Shown here piece by piece: positions 1 through 9,408 of a stretch of 64,000 nucleotides of DNA. A program made the position numbers and the translations under genes. A model generated the notes under the pieces. It worked only from the letters and a program-made list of their open reading frames with translations. It was not told the DNA's origin and ran no database searches. Source of the stretch: Andalucia godoyi (taxonomy: Eukaryota; Discoba; Jakobea; Jakobida; Andaluciidae). Position 1 is the stretch's first letter. Every line of letters begins with the position of its first letter. The stretch covers positions 257,494 through 321,493 of the forward strand of contig VRVR01000008.1 in assembly GCA_009859145.1 (NCBI GenBank), written 5' to 3'.

Positions 1-377
1 TGAATCAGCGTTTCGTTGCTAATGCATCCTGTGCGATCGGGATTTCCACCCAGAGCAACAAACGCTGCAACGAGGTCCATGTCAATGTCGATGCCTTTGA
101 ACCGTTTCTTGTAAATGCGCTGCATTTGAAGAAAGGTCTCCCACGACAGTTCTGCATCATTGGTTGCATCCACTTCCCCAAGTAGTTGCATAATATCTTC
201 CGCAGAAAGCACAGATGCACCCATTTCATGAAACACCTCCTTCAACTCGAAAATAGATATCCCACCCGACTTGTCGGAATCATGCTCATCAAACAGTCGA
301 CGGGCTTCTGCGATTTCCAGCGGGGTTAAGATCTCATACACCTGTTCCTCTTCGTCTTGTTCGTTACTCGCCGTCAT
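1..377 (-). CDS. EF-hand protein, 3' end cut by window
   Basis: The first 125 codons of a gene that runs out of the window. The ATG is at 375-377 on the minus strand. After an acidic leader comes EILTPLEIAEARRLF and a canonical EF-hand loop (DSDKSGGISIFE). A degenerate hand follows, then FKGIDID and LGGNPDRTGCI. The layout matches the EF-hand gene at 4096-4803 segment by segment (EILT, DKSG, MQR, KRFKGI, LGGNPDRTG), so the two are paralogues. Calcium binding by the first hand is expected from the family. Calmodulin/centrin-like regulation or a role in the axonemal outer-arm docking complex (DC3-like) are possible but not established. The C-terminal half, which should hold another calcium site, is not visible. 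Confidence 0.85.
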   Translation of the reverse strand, partial: MTASNEQDEEEQVYEILTPLEIAEARRLFDEHDSDKSGGISIFELKEVFHEMGASVLSAEDIMQLLGEVDATNDAELSWETFLQMQRIYKKRFKGIDIDMDLVAAFVALGGNPDRTGCISNETLI

Positions 378-1092
378 ATTTCTATACTATATAAACGAGG
401 AACACACGCAGTTCGATATTCTGGTTTCGTTTTTTTTTTGTTTTCGGTTTTTTTTTTTTTTTTGGGGTTTGTCAGCATCCCGAGACTGTTCCGAGTTGCT
501 GATCTCATCCGAAAAGGCGGGTCCTTCTGTGCCTTTGACGTTTGCCAATCAGCCTTCTCGTGGTCCACGTCACTGCACATCAGAGTCCGATCTGCTGCTG
601 CACGGTTTCCCCAGTTCTCCTTTGATCTCGCAGCCTGTGAACAGCATGCAGAACCCATGCATGTCTGTCCTTTTTGATCGAGACTGGAATGAAGCACGCA
701 ATGTCTGTCTTGAAGAACACGGTGCGCACGCACTTGTGCGCCTGTAGCCTGCCCCCTTGACGGCTGGTTTTCGTAGAATCGATTGTTATGCAACTTTGCA
801 ACAATACAAATCAGAGCCAACTGGCATTGATGCAGCGTATCGCAGGTGTTCTGCTGTGAAGTGTTTTTGTAAATAATTCCAGCGAGAATCCGACGTCGTT
901 CAAAGACGAGAAACTAACCGCAGGGCGCGGTGCGGGACGCTAGAATTCCGAGAAAAGAAAAAAGGATGGAAGTGGAGAATTGTGTTTTAAAAACAAAGCA
1001 AAAAACATAAAAAACATAATAACAACACAGAGAAATCGTACTTTGGAGGAATTGGAATTGAGAGCCCATCTGAACAAAAGACGGCATCACCA
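378..1092. other. Intergenic, no gene recognised
   Basis: This is the upstream side of the EF-hand gene and the downstream side of SBDS. It holds T-runs at 430-439 and 448-463 and an A-rich stretch near 950-1020. Open frames here overlap each other on both strands and carry no recognisable motif. Confidence 0.6.
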
Positions 1093-1857
1093 TCACTTCT
1101 TCTTTCCAGCCTTTCCCTTTCCCTTTGCCGCAGGTTCCTCTGTTGTTGCCATCGCCGCCTGTGCGCCTAAAATTTCAAAGTTAAAGTCTCCTTTTGTGAC
1201 TCGGGCCAGTTGAACAGAAAGATCATCATAGTCTCCTGGAGTGAGACTGATCTCCATGGTGCATCCACTTCCGTCGTATTTTTGAGATGAGATTTGGCAA
1301 AGCTTCGCAATAATTCCCTGGGCCTGACCAAGATGCGCATGCGGAACATACAGCGTTCCTGTAATTTCTGTTCGCTTCAAGGGAATTACTTCCACAAGCT
1401 TTGAAATGAGATCCTGCGCCTGTCGCTCTGGTTCCTTGTCCATGTCTATTCTTGCTTTGATGCTGTCCAATGCCTGCTCAATACGAAGAACTGGGTGTGG
1501 CTTCTTGGTGCTCGGATCCGCATAGTACTTGTGAATGTAGTTCACAATCTGTTTTCTCTTTTGGTCCATCCGCTCCTGGCGCTCAGAAGAACTAAGCTGG
1601 AACTCTCCGTGGTCCAAGACCTCCCTGATACGGTCGACGTTCTTGGGCTTATCGGGAAATGCTGCTGCAAGCTCTGCTTCCGGAGCAACCTCGCCCTTCG
1701 AGGAAGACTTGAAAATAACATCGTGCGCAACGACGTTGTCAATCCCAATCTTGCCTTCGCGGTACAAGGCCATTGTATTGGGCTTCGCGAGAACTTCAAA
1801 CTGGTGCTTTCCAGATTTGAACTTCACCACGCAGAAATTCTGTCCTGAAGAGCTCAT
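1093..1857 (-). CDS. SBDS: SBDS ribosome maturation factor
   Basis: A 254-residue protein, close to the 250 of human SBDS. SBDS works with the GTPase EFL1 to release eIF6 from late pre-60S subunits in the cytoplasm. The N-terminal FYSH domain is visible (VVKFKSGKHQFEV near residue 9, then a VFVNVSKGQ-like stretch reading VIFKSSSKGEVA). The central helical domain contains the conserved ERQERMDQKRKQIVNYIHKY and DPSTKKPHPVLRIEQAL. A C-terminal ferredoxin-like part ends in a Lys/Gly-rich tail. A longer open frame runs upstream to 2034, but the ATG at 1855-1857 gives the family-length start. Stop is TGA. It is divergent from the methyltransferase gene at 2153. Confidence 0.95.
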   Translation of the reverse strand: MSSSGQNFCVVKFKSGKHQFEVLAKPNTMALYREGKIGIDNVVAHDVIFKSSSKGEVAPEAELAAAFPDKPKNVDRIREVLDHGEFQLSSSERQERMDQKRKQIVNYIHKYYADPSTKKPHPVLRIEQALDSIKARIDMDKEPERQAQDLISKLVEVIPLKRTEITGTLYVPHAHLGQAQGIIAKLCQISSQKYDGSGCTMEISLTPGDYDDLSVQLARVTKGDFNFEILGAQAAMATTEEPAAKGKGKAGKKK

Positions 1858-2152
1858 TTCAAAGCATAAGAAGAATTTACAGACACGGGCAGAGGACGAT
1901 GCTTGCACTTTGCAGAAAGAGACAGAGAGAGAAAAACTGAAAATAATAAAACGGAATCGCGAATGAGGAGGAGGGAAAGGTCGAGCTTGTTGAACCTGAA
2001 TTTCGGGACACTTGGGAAAAAGTCCGGCAAACAACGAAACCCAACCACAAAACTCAGCATAAAAAATTAATTAAGAATAGAAATGAAATGAAAATCTAAG
2101 ACTTGCATCAGTCAGTACTCGTTTCCCTCCCACCACTTTGAAGCAAAGGGAA
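1858..2152. promoter_or_regulatory. Shared divergent promoter region, SBDS / SpoU methyltransferase
   Basis: These 295 bp separate two divergent start codons, so both promoters must lie here. The segment has A-rich and AATTAA-type stretches around 2060-2095, but no element can be assigned with confidence. Confidence 0.4.
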
Positions 2153-3034
2153 ATGAAGAAATACGATGTGATTTGTGGGCTTCATGCAGCTCTTGCAACG
2201 CTTCGAGAAAGGCCATTGTCCGTCGATCGCATCTTCTTCCGAAATGACTTGCTATCCATCGTCAAGCCTTTCCTTTCACCCCACGCATCTCTCAATCGTC
2301 CGTATCGCTCATTTCCACTTCCTTCTACTGCAAATCCGCAAAACGATGAATTATTCAAGCTGAGCAAATCCAGTCATCACGGAGGCATTGTACTGCATGG
2401 ACAGTTCCCTTCTCCGATTCCATTTTCCCAGCTCTTCCGCGAGCAGCAAAACTCAGAGACTGCCACGGCAGTTTCGCCTCAGAATTCCAGCAAACATCGA
2501 ATTTTTCTTTGGTTAGACGGGGTTTCGAACGACCATAATATCGGAGCAGTATTTCGAAGTGCGGCATTCCTTGGTTGTGACGGCTTGCTTCTGACCAAAC
2601 CACTGTCTACTAGTGCGGTCCGAGTATCACGGGGTGCCGTGGAGATTGTTAGGCACTCAGTGGTGGGGAATGGAAATTCAGATAGTGGTGGCCCGGAGGC
2701 CTGCTCGAGAGAATCCTTAATGGAAACAATCCAAAATAGAAAGTTCATCCTGCTGGCAGCAGACAGTCGAGCACGAGTATCCTTGTTCGACATTGTTTCT
2801 TCAGCAAAGAAAGAGAACTTCGCTCCCCCAAACAGCAACAACAAGACGTACATTGTCGCCCTTGGTGGGGAGTCCGATGGACTAAAGAAGCACATTCGAA
2901 GTGGTTTCTACAAGTTTTTCTCGATACCCCCCTGCAACGAAGGCGTGATGAAAACTGTGGATTCCTTGAACGTTTCATCGGCCGCTGCCATCGTCCTGTC
3001 TTATCTGCAACCTACTCTTAATCCCAAGCCATAA
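2153..3034 (+). CDS. SpoU/TrmH-family RNA 2'-O-ribose methyltransferase
   Basis: 293 residues. SpoU-family enzymes transfer methyl from AdoMet to a ribose 2'-OH of tRNA or rRNA through a deep trefoil knot. All three family motifs are visible: motif 1 SNDHNIGAVFRSA (about residues 125-138), motif 2 VALGGESDGL (about 235-244) and motif 3 SLNVSSAAAIVLSYL (about 271-285). The N terminus (DVICGLHAALATLRERP) resembles the SpoU substrate-binding domain, so the protein looks complete. The frame extends five codons upstream only through a TTG; ATG 2153 is used. Whether the target is tRNA G18 or an rRNA site cannot be decided. The frame stays open across both halves with no sign of an intron. Confidence 0.88.
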   Translation: MKKYDVICGLHAALATLRERPLSVDRIFFRNDLLSIVKPFLSPHASLNRPYRSFPLPSTANPQNDELFKLSKSSHHGGIVLHGQFPSPIPFSQLFREQQNSETATAVSPQNSSKHRIFLWLDGVSNDHNIGAVFRSAAFLGCDGLLLTKPLSTSAVRVSRGAVEIVRHSVVGNGNSDSGGPEACSRESLMETIQNRKFILLAADSRARVSLFDIVSSAKKENFAPPNSNNKTYIVALGGESDGLKKHIRSGFYKFFSIPPCNEGVMKTVDSLNVSSAAAIVLSYLQPTLNPKP

Positions 3035-3142
3035 ATCCACGTATTATTGCCGCACCCAAAATCATACTGCCAAAGCCATACTGTCAAAAAAAATGAATTA
3101 GTTAAAAAAATTACTACACCAGAAGGGGGTTGGCCGGGGGGG

Positions 3143-3148
3143 AAAAAA
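3143..3148 (-). terminator. Pol III T-run downstream of tRNA-Leu
   Basis: Six consecutive T on the minus strand, beginning 7 bases past the 3' end of the tRNA. This is the usual RNA polymerase III termination signal. Confidence 0.75.
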
Positions 3149-3154
3149 GTAATT

Positions 3155-3237
3155 TGACAGCTGTGGGATTTGAACCCACGCATCCGGAGATACCACGACC
3201 TGAACGTGGCGCCTTAGACCAACTCGGCCAAACTGCC
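3155..3237 (-). tRNA. tRNA-Leu (anticodon CAG)
   Basis: An 83-nt class II tRNA without an intron. The acceptor stem GGCAGTT pairs with AGCTGTC, with one G-U near each end, and the discriminator is A. The D stem is GCC/GGC. The anticodon stem CCACG/CGTGG closes the 7-nt loop TTCAGGT, giving anticodon CAG (reads CUG). A 13-nt long variable arm precedes the T arm GTGGG-TTCAAAT-CCCAC. The long variable arm and A discriminator are leucine features. The D-arm and T-arm double as the A and B boxes of the internal Pol III promoter. CCA is not encoded. Confidence 0.96.
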
Positions 3238-3418
3238 TCAAACAAGATCCTCGACGCGAGAATGGCTCTAATTTGCTTTGCTTTGCGCTTGTTTCATTTC
3301 CAAAAGCCCCACGTTCCCACGAACCCTTTTTGGAGCTGTCCCCGTCCTCGCGAGCAGGCCTCTTCTCAAAAGCTGTCCTAGCGCATTCTGTAATTTGTTC
3401 GTTTCACAAGATAGGAAA

Positions 3419-3925
3419 ATGTTCAGGCTCTTCTCTCCTCTTCGCGCAGCAGTGCCTGCAGCGCGCCTGCAGTCTCTCCGACAGGAAATTCTTTCGTCGT
3501 CGTGGCTTCACAATGACTCCTTCTTGCTGGAAGACGCGAATGCCGCTGCTCAAAAGGCCATTGCTTCGCTTCCGAGTCTGACTGGAGAAACCCGTGCTGA
3601 GACCGAGCGAGCAACCGCCGATCTTTTGAACACCATCAAGACCTCGGAGAATGTCGAGGGGCTGTACGAAGCCATTTATTCGACAGAACTCGCTCTGGGT
3701 GACGAACTCGGCAGGTTCGGCGACAATGTACATCGCGTTCCCGAGCTGCAGGCTCGTGTCGAGAAACTCATGGAAGACTACAAGAACCTTATGGCTCGTA
3801 TTTCTTCTGACGAGACGGTGTACCGGAAAGTGGAGCGTGAGCTTGGAATTTCGATGCTCCAGCTGAAATCGCAGATCCACGACCCGGAGTACCGTCACCG
3901 CGTTCGTGATGAGTTCAGAACCTAG
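3419..3925 (+). CDS. Hypothetical protein, probable mitochondrial import signal
   Basis: 168 residues from the ATG at 3419. I do not recognise the family. The N terminus (MFRLFSPLRAAVPAARLQSLR) is rich in Arg, Ala, Leu and Ser with no acidic residue, the composition of a mitochondrial presequence. The rest is strongly helical, acidic and coiled-coil-like (RVEKLMEDYKNLMARI near 120-135), with no membrane segment. A longer open frame begins at 3278, but that extension lacks the presequence character and overlaps the upstream region of the tRNA. Coding is supported by an uninterrupted frame with uniform composition. It could be a small subunit or assembly factor of an inner-membrane complex; this is inference only. 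Confidence 0.65.
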   Translation: MFRLFSPLRAAVPAARLQSLRQEILSSSWLHNDSFLLEDANAAAQKAIASLPSLTGETRAETERATADLLNTIKTSENVEGLYEAIYSTELALGDELGRFGDNVHRVPELQARVEKLMEDYKNLMARISSDETVYRKVERELGISMLQLKSQIHDPEYRHRVRDEFRT

Positions 3926-4095
3926 GCTTTCTGGTTCCTCACTGCGTGAAAATTGCTGATGCGTCTCCGCCATTCACCAATTTTCTTTTTTCATCTGTTA
4001 AAAACATAAAAATAAAAACATATGATAATGTTAAGAATGTTCTTCTTGTTTTTCTTTTCCTTTTTTGACTTGTTGTTTGAAGCATCATTGATGTA

Positions 4096-4803
4096 TTAGC
4101 CATCCTTTGCTCGATTCTCGTTTCCATTCTGTTCTCTGAGGATGGAGGAGAACTCGTCGAAGTCCAAGAATCCAGATCCATCTGTGTCAAACTCCTCCAA
4201 CAGCTGCTTCACCCGAATAGTCAGTCCCATTTCTGTACAGACCTTGAGCAGATTTTCTCCTATGATGTGTCCAGTGCGATCGGGATTTCCTCCCAGAGAC
4301 ACAAATGCACTGATTGTTTCTGGATCCTGTTCGATCCCTTTGAACTTTCGTTTGAAAACTCGCTGCATTTCGAGAAATTCTTCTTCTCCGAATTCAAGGG
4401 AGCCATCACCGTCGAGCACTTGCAACAAGTCTTTTATCTGATCGAACGAAACGGTTCCTCCTGCAGTCTCGTTCAGTAATTTCTTGAGTTCGTAAATGCT
4501 CAGTTTTCCGGATTTGTCATCGTCGTACTGAGAGAAGATCTTCCTTGCGCTTTCAATTTCAGCTGCAGTGAGGATTTCCATGGAAAATTCCTGTTCTCCT
4601 CCTTTATCTTTTGACGCAGTGTCACTCGTTGGCGGTCGTGGACTGTCGCCTCCGTGGGCTGCAGAGGATACAGACTCGATGTTCCGCCGAACGGGCCGAA
4701 TCATTGTTCTTCCTTCCGTCAAGATCCCAATACTGAAGATTCGGCTTACTTTTTGCTCCGTGAGTTTGGACTCCAAATCATTTGGATTCGTCTGTCGTTC
4801 CAT
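4096..4803 (-). CDS. EF-hand protein, paralogue of the gene at 1-377
   Basis: 235 residues from the ATG at 4801-4803; a second Met at residue 34 is possible. The N-terminal ~75 residues are low-complexity and disordered. Four EF-hand positions follow. Hand 1 (DDDKSGKLSIYE) and hand 4 (DTDGSGFLDFDE) have complete calcium loops. Hand 2 (LDGDGSLEFGEEEF) and hand 3 (LGGNPDRTGHIIGENL) are degenerate. The degenerate third hand with its GGNPDRTG loop is shared with the gene at 1-377. The pattern fits calmodulin-superfamily regulators; an outer dynein arm docking-complex DC3-like role is an untested option. It is divergent from TAF1 across 252 bp, so the two share a promoter region. Confidence 0.9.
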   Translation of the reverse strand: MERQTNPNDLESKLTEQKVSRIFSIGILTEGRTMIRPVRRNIESVSSAAHGGDSPRPPTSDTASKDKGGEQEFSMEILTAAEIESARKIFSQYDDDKSGKLSIYELKKLLNETAGGTVSFDQIKDLLQVLDGDGSLEFGEEEFLEMQRVFKRKFKGIEQDPETISAFVSLGGNPDRTGHIIGENLLKVCTEMGLTIRVKQLLEEFDTDGSGFLDFDEFSSILREQNGNENRAKDG

Positions 4804-5055
4804 CCTCTCTCACTGTGTTCTCCAGTCTTCTGCACCGTGGGGCGGACTGCCTCTGATTCATCCCTGTCGTAAGCTTCCTTTGGAGTTTATGTTGAGTCGC
4901 TATCATGCCAACAGTGCGACGACAAGTCGACGACTCAGAACCAAAAGGAGGCGCCTTGACAGGTTTCTTTGTTTTGCGATTTTCTTTAGTCGTTCCCTCC
5001 GCTTTCTGTGAAATTCACGCAAGGCTGGAGATCCATAAATCGATTGCTTCAAAAA

Positions 5056-8000
5056 ATGGATCCAGTATCGCAGAATGGGCTTTCCGAGATGGCAGGCATC
5101 CTGGATAGCAAAGCCTTCGACATGCTGCGTTCCATGCTGTCCGACGGGCTTGACCCCGAATTGCAAGGCTTAGACCAAGAGCTTATTTTCGGTTATTCCA
5201 CGGATGCTGCGGACGTGCAAGTGGCCAGTTCTGCAGGACCGAAGGACAGTATTCCAAAGCTTCCAGGGGCAATTGACTATGAAGACGAACAGGAAGCAAT
5301 CGAAATGGATGTTGAGCATGCGCGTCAACTGCTTGAAAGTGCTCGGGGCGCAGAGAGCCCTTCGCAACAATTCGACTTTGATGAGCAAGAAGGAACCAGT
5401 AGTACCATGAAGAAAGTTTCCGTTGATTTTGATGAAGAAGCGACGCCAGTCGATTCGACAGGTCAACATGCGAGTGTTAGTGTTGACGGGGTTGTGCAGT
5501 CTGCTGCTGTTGCAACGAAGGCACCGGCGATTAAGTTTTATGATGTGGATTCGTCCCAGTCCGCAAATGCACAGAAGGACGACGAGCCGGATGCGGAGGA
5601 TGACGACAATCTTGTAATTAGGAGAAAGAGACAGGCTCCAGCTGGTCAGGCTGGCACGCAATCTTCCCTTCCAGCGAAGCCGAATCCGCTTCTGCAGTTT
5701 GCCTTGAAGAAATCCAATGACAAGTTACTTCTTAGAACTTCGAAGTTGTTGTTTCAAAAGAGCGATCTAGAAGATGCGCAATACTATGCGTCACGAGGGT
5801 CACTGCAGACTGTCCATGCAAAGTCTTTCTTAGAGCCCACTACGGATGATATTGTTCATTTTTCTAAAGAGATTCTGGAAGAAGAAACCACTGAGCCGAG
5901 CGATGAAAAGGACGCCGCAGGCTTTGATAGGATGGTGATTGCTCCATTGAGTTTCGTATCACCGTCGTTCGATCTCGAAGTCGCTTTATCCGAGGAATCG
6001 GATTTTGGTAGAGTGCATCCTGCCCTGCTGCCTGTCTCTCTCTTGAATTGGGAGACACAAGTTTGGGAAATGGCGCTGGGAAAAAAAGGGAATGTCACTT
6101 CTTGGGAAAAAAAATTACTTCCCCCCTCTGCGAAGCTGAATGTTGCTGCGGTTCATGGCCAATGGGATACCTCTGTCTTTGAAACCTGTGATTCTGTGTC
6201 CTTTCCACTTCTCTTTGATTTGAATGATGACTCTTTTGGCGTTTCTATGGAGGAATTAACCAGGGTCGCCGAAAGAGCGAAGCAAGTGTTTTCCGACGAC
6301 GTCATGCGCTCCAAGTTTGGAACCCTTACTTTCGAAAACAAAATCAGAGCGACTCTTGTGCGGGACGAAGAGGCTGTGGAAGACCAGATTGGAGAAATTG
6401 TACATACTCAACTTGCCTGGAAGCTGGATCCTCGATATTTTGCGAGAACTGTCAACCGCACAATTGCCATGTTTCATGTCCGTCCATTCCTTCTCCCCGG
6501 TCTCCTTGTGAAAGCCGATCCTCATATTATTGTTGGTAAGGATGCTGGATCAGGCCCCTTGGCGGCCAAAGAGACTGCTAAAATGCGTCGCCGAAATGCT
6601 TCTACGTTCAAGGACGAAGACGTGAGTTCCCGATCCGGACGTGTTGTTTTGATGGAGTATCGGGAAGAACTTCCTGCCTACATGTCTGTGCCAAGTATGG
6701 GTGCTCGCGTGCGCAACTTCTATCTTCGAATGGATGCACCGACGGCACCCGAGGGATCTGTTCGAAAGCAAATATCCGCAAAGCCGAATCCTCAAGATGT
6801 GCAGGATCCCGCAACTGTTCTGTCTGAACAAGAGTTATCAAGATACTCCAGACTGAAAGAGACTCTGGAGGACGGGTCGTTGGAGATCGTTTCGTCCCTG
6901 AAAGACGTTCCATTTCTTACAATTCTTGAGCCCGGCGACTCGGTTTGTGCACTGGATACGCACATGTTTGCTTCCGAAATGTCTGGTCACGCTGTTCCCG
7001 AGACCGACTTCTTATTGACGGTTTCTCGAGATTCAAAGCTGAAAAAAAACAATGTGTATTTGCGAGAAATCGACAAGTTGTACGCAGTCTCATATCAGCA
7101 AGCTAAGAGACAGGAAGAATCCGCCGGGATGCTTGTGTCTAAGTTTGCTGGAGAAGTCCCTGGTCCTTCCGCAAAGGTTCGCACACAGTGGGATCGAAAG
7201 CGCGTTCTGTTTCATGAATACAGACTGCTGGAAAAGGAGGCCCGACGCGATGATGAGGGTCGCATTTCGCGGGTTGCTCCGTTTCAATCACTGCTGGATC
7301 TGGTCCCTGATGTCGACGCGCAGACGATTCGGAGAATCTGTAATGAAGAATGTGATGTAAGAAGCAGCAAGTTCCAATGGAAATCCGAGCGAGAGTTTCC
7401 TTCCGAGGCCAGGATAGTGGAAACGCTGTCTCCCGAAGATTATTGTCGATATGTCATGATGGAAGCTGGGCTTGCGTATCTCGAAGATCAGCGGGGCATC
7501 GATCGCGAAGCTGCAGAGACTGCATTGTTGAACGTCTTGTTCGCTGCCAACAATGCCGAGAACAAGTCTCTGGATTCTGGTTTCCGTCTTACTGCGGAGG
7601 ATGAAAAGACGATTTCCGCAGTTCAGCATGAACTAAAGATAGCACCGTGGATTTCGTCCACCACCTTTATCAATGCATTTTCTGGCTCTGGTAGTGTCCG
7701 GTTCGCGGATATCCATTTTGTGACTCCTGAAGAGGTTCTTCAAGCGCAGGAAGACTTTTCAAAAGTGACGGAGATCCGAGCCGAGTTTGCGAAGAATCAG
7801 TTGAAAAAGATGGGAATTGACGCGGATGCAATGTCTTCTATGGAGCGTGTTGAAACTTTAAGAAAACACATTGCAAAAGGGCTCCACTTGAATGTGAAGA
7901 CAGCTTCGTATACAGTTGCGATGCATCATACGTTACGAATTGTTTTCGGCAAAGCATCTCGTGCATTGCGTCCGACGGAAACCTTCAGCGATGAACAAGA

Positions 8001-9408
8001 ATTTCATTATGAAACTGCTGTGTCCGCCGGGGAAACCGCGGAAGAAGTGAAGCGAGATGAAGATCGTCTTAAAGCTCTGGAAGAATTTGAAATGGAGGAC
8101 GTGGACATGAATGCAGACCAAGACTCAGATGACGCGTCAGATGCCCGTTCTGTTACGTCGCGTGCGACAAGCAAAGCGGGCGATTTTGCGAGGGAACGCG
8201 GTCGGCGATCTTCGAAAATTCTTCGTCGCTTTGAGAAAATGAAAGATCCTGTTACTGGGGAGGAGAAAGAAGTAGTGTCGATAATCTCGGACCCCTCTGA
8301 GGTCGATGCGATATTGAAACGCCAAGAAGCCGTGCAGGTGTTTCGAAAACTGTTGCAAGGGATGGAAGACGGTGGCTCCTCAATGGTTCGGTCTTCCATG
8401 GTTTTAGATCAGATTCGCGACTTGCGAAAGAAGGAGCAGGAAATTCGACGAGACCAAATTCAAACGGCAATGGATTCAAAGAAGAGATGCTGCAAGGCTT
8501 GCAAGCAAAAGGGCCACATTTCCTCGAATAGAATATGCAAACTTCACCCGGAGCATTTGGCCTATTTCCGCGATCTTCCTGATGGAACGTCTGTTCGCGT
8601 TGCCGACGAACAGGCGCCGTCTGGCGGTTTACAGGGCCGTGGACGTGGTCGCGGTCGTGGACGTAAGCGTGGAGCTGTTGTAGCGACGGATCCAGCTGCC
8701 GGTGTTGGTCTTCCACGTCCAGTCAAGCATCGCCGTGGAGGGTTTCGGCAGCCTGCCGCTTCACTCCTGCCAATGGACTCGGGTGTTTCGTCGGGTCAGT
8801 TCGATTCTCTCGTTGACGAAGACTTTGAGTATCAGCGCAGGTCATCCAATCGCTCCAATCGGACGGTTGGCAGCAGGCGTGCTGCGGTCTTCCGCAGAAT
8901 AGTCGACGAGATCATGGAAGCGGCCATTTCTGACGATCACTTGTATTTGCGGACGTTTTTGCGGAATCCCGTGAAAGAGCTGGAAGTGTTTGCTCCTCAG
9001 CTTGCCAAGCAGTATCGAAAAAGCATTCGACATCCTATGTTTCTCGAGTCTGTGCAGTCCAAAGTCCAGAATTTGAAATACGACTCGGTGGATGCATTTT
9101 CTGACGACGTGTCGTTGATGTTTTCGAATGCCCGCATGTTTTACACGAATCTCCCAGAGTTTACGTCGGTCCTTGTAGACGCAGATGCTGCAGAAAGGTT
9201 CATCAACGGTCGGATGCAGGAGCACAGCGAGGAGCTGCGTTCTCTCGAAGAGACTGGCGGTCGTGACGGAGGACCTATTACTGGCGCTTCTCCAGCGAAG
9301 CGTGCACGTTTCCAAGATGGCCATACAGACACGCCAGGTTTTGGTGATGATGAATTTGTTGTTCCGACATCAGACGCTCTTCCGTTGTACGGTAGTAGTC
9401 AGGGATGA
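5056..9408 (+). CDS. TAF1: TAF1, largest TFIID subunit
   Basis: 1450 residues. TAF1 is the scaffold of TFIID at core promoters. An acidic N-terminal region is followed by the conserved central TAF1 core (DUF3591), with recognisable blocks VPETDFLLTVSRDS, VYLREIDKLYAVSYQQ, SPEDYCRYVMMEAGLAYLED and APWISSTTFINAF. A CCHC zinc knuckle (CCKACKQKGHISSNRIC) lies at about 1143-1162 and a Gly-Arg run (GRGRGRGRGRKRG) at about 1194-1206. One bromodomain occupies roughly 1275-1385 (FRRIVDEIMEAAI, then VDAFSDDVSLMFSNARMFY). Human TAF1 has two bromodomains, plants one. The frame extends to 5008 only through a GTG; ATG 5056 gives the expected start. Stop is TGA. Confidence 0.95.
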   Translation: MDPVSQNGLSEMAGILDSKAFDMLRSMLSDGLDPELQGLDQELIFGYSTDAADVQVASSAGPKDSIPKLPGAIDYEDEQEAIEMDVEHARQLLESARGAESPSQQFDFDEQEGTSSTMKKVSVDFDEEATPVDSTGQHASVSVDGVVQSAAVATKAPAIKFYDVDSSQSANAQKDDEPDAEDDDNLVIRRKRQAPAGQAGTQSSLPAKPNPLLQFALKKSNDKLLLRTSKLLFQKSDLEDAQYYASRGSLQTVHAKSFLEPTTDDIVHFSKEILEEETTEPSDEKDAAGFDRMVIAPLSFVSPSFDLEVALSEESDFGRVHPALLPVSLLNWETQVWEMALGKKGNVTSWEKKLLPPSAKLNVAAVHGQWDTSVFETCDSVSFPLLFDLNDDSFGVSMEELTRVAERAKQVFSDDVMRSKFGTLTFENKIRATLVRDEEAVEDQIGEIVHTQLAWKLDPRYFARTVNRTIAMFHVRPFLLPGLLVKADPHIIVGKDAGSGPLAAKETAKMRRRNASTFKDEDVSSRSGRVVLMEYREELPAYMSVPSMGARVRNFYLRMDAPTAPEGSVRKQISAKPNPQDVQDPATVLSEQELSRYSRLKETLEDGSLEIVSSLKDVPFLTILEPGDSVCALDTHMFASEMSGHAVPETDFLLTVSRDSKLKKNNVYLREIDKLYAVSYQQAKRQEESAGMLVSKFAGEVPGPSAKVRTQWDRKRVLFHEYRLLEKEARRDDEGRISRVAPFQSLLDLVPDVDAQTIRRICNEECDVRSSKFQWKSEREFPSEARIVETLSPEDYCRYVMMEAGLAYLEDQRGIDREAAETALLNVLFAANNAENKSLDSGFRLTAEDEKTISAVQHELKIAPWISSTTFINAFSGSGSVRFADIHFVTPEEVLQAQEDFSKVTEIRAEFAKNQLKKMGIDADAMSSMERVETLRKHIAKGLHLNVKTASYTVAMHHTLRIVFGKASRALRPTETFSDEQEFHYETAVSAGETAEEVKRDEDRLKALEEFEMEDVDMNADQDSDDASDARSVTSRATSKAGDFARERGRRSSKILRRFEKMKDPVTGEEKEVVSIISDPSEVDAILKRQEAVQVFRKLLQGMEDGGSSMVRSSMVLDQIRDLRKKEQEIRRDQIQTAMDSKKRCCKACKQKGHISSNRICKLHPEHLAYFRDLPDGTSVRVADEQAPSGGLQGRGRGRGRGRKRGAVVATDPAAGVGLPRPVKHRRGGFRQPAASLLPMDSGVSSGQFDSLVDEDFEYQRRSSNRSNRTVGSRRAAVFRRIVDEIMEAAISDDHLYLRTFLRNPVKELEVFAPQLAKQYRKSIRHPMFLESVQSKVQNLKYDSVDAFSDDVSLMFSNARMFYTNLPEFTSVLVDADAAERFINGRMQEHSEELRSLEETGGRDGGPITGASPAKRARFQDGHTDTPGFGDDEFVVPTSDALPLYGSSQG

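Noticed and set aside
3155-3237. Functional pairing of the tRNA-Leu with the adjacent SpoU methyltransferase
   Set aside because: Adjacency alone means little in eukaryotes, and the enzyme's target cannot be read from sequence.
5008-5055. Longer N terminus for TAF1 (and similar GTG/TTG extensions at 2138, 16716, 32101, 46400, 46959 and 59902)
   Set aside because: These begin at non-ATG codons; nuclear genes of this kind are expected to start at ATG, and an in-frame ATG or spliced exon is available in each case.
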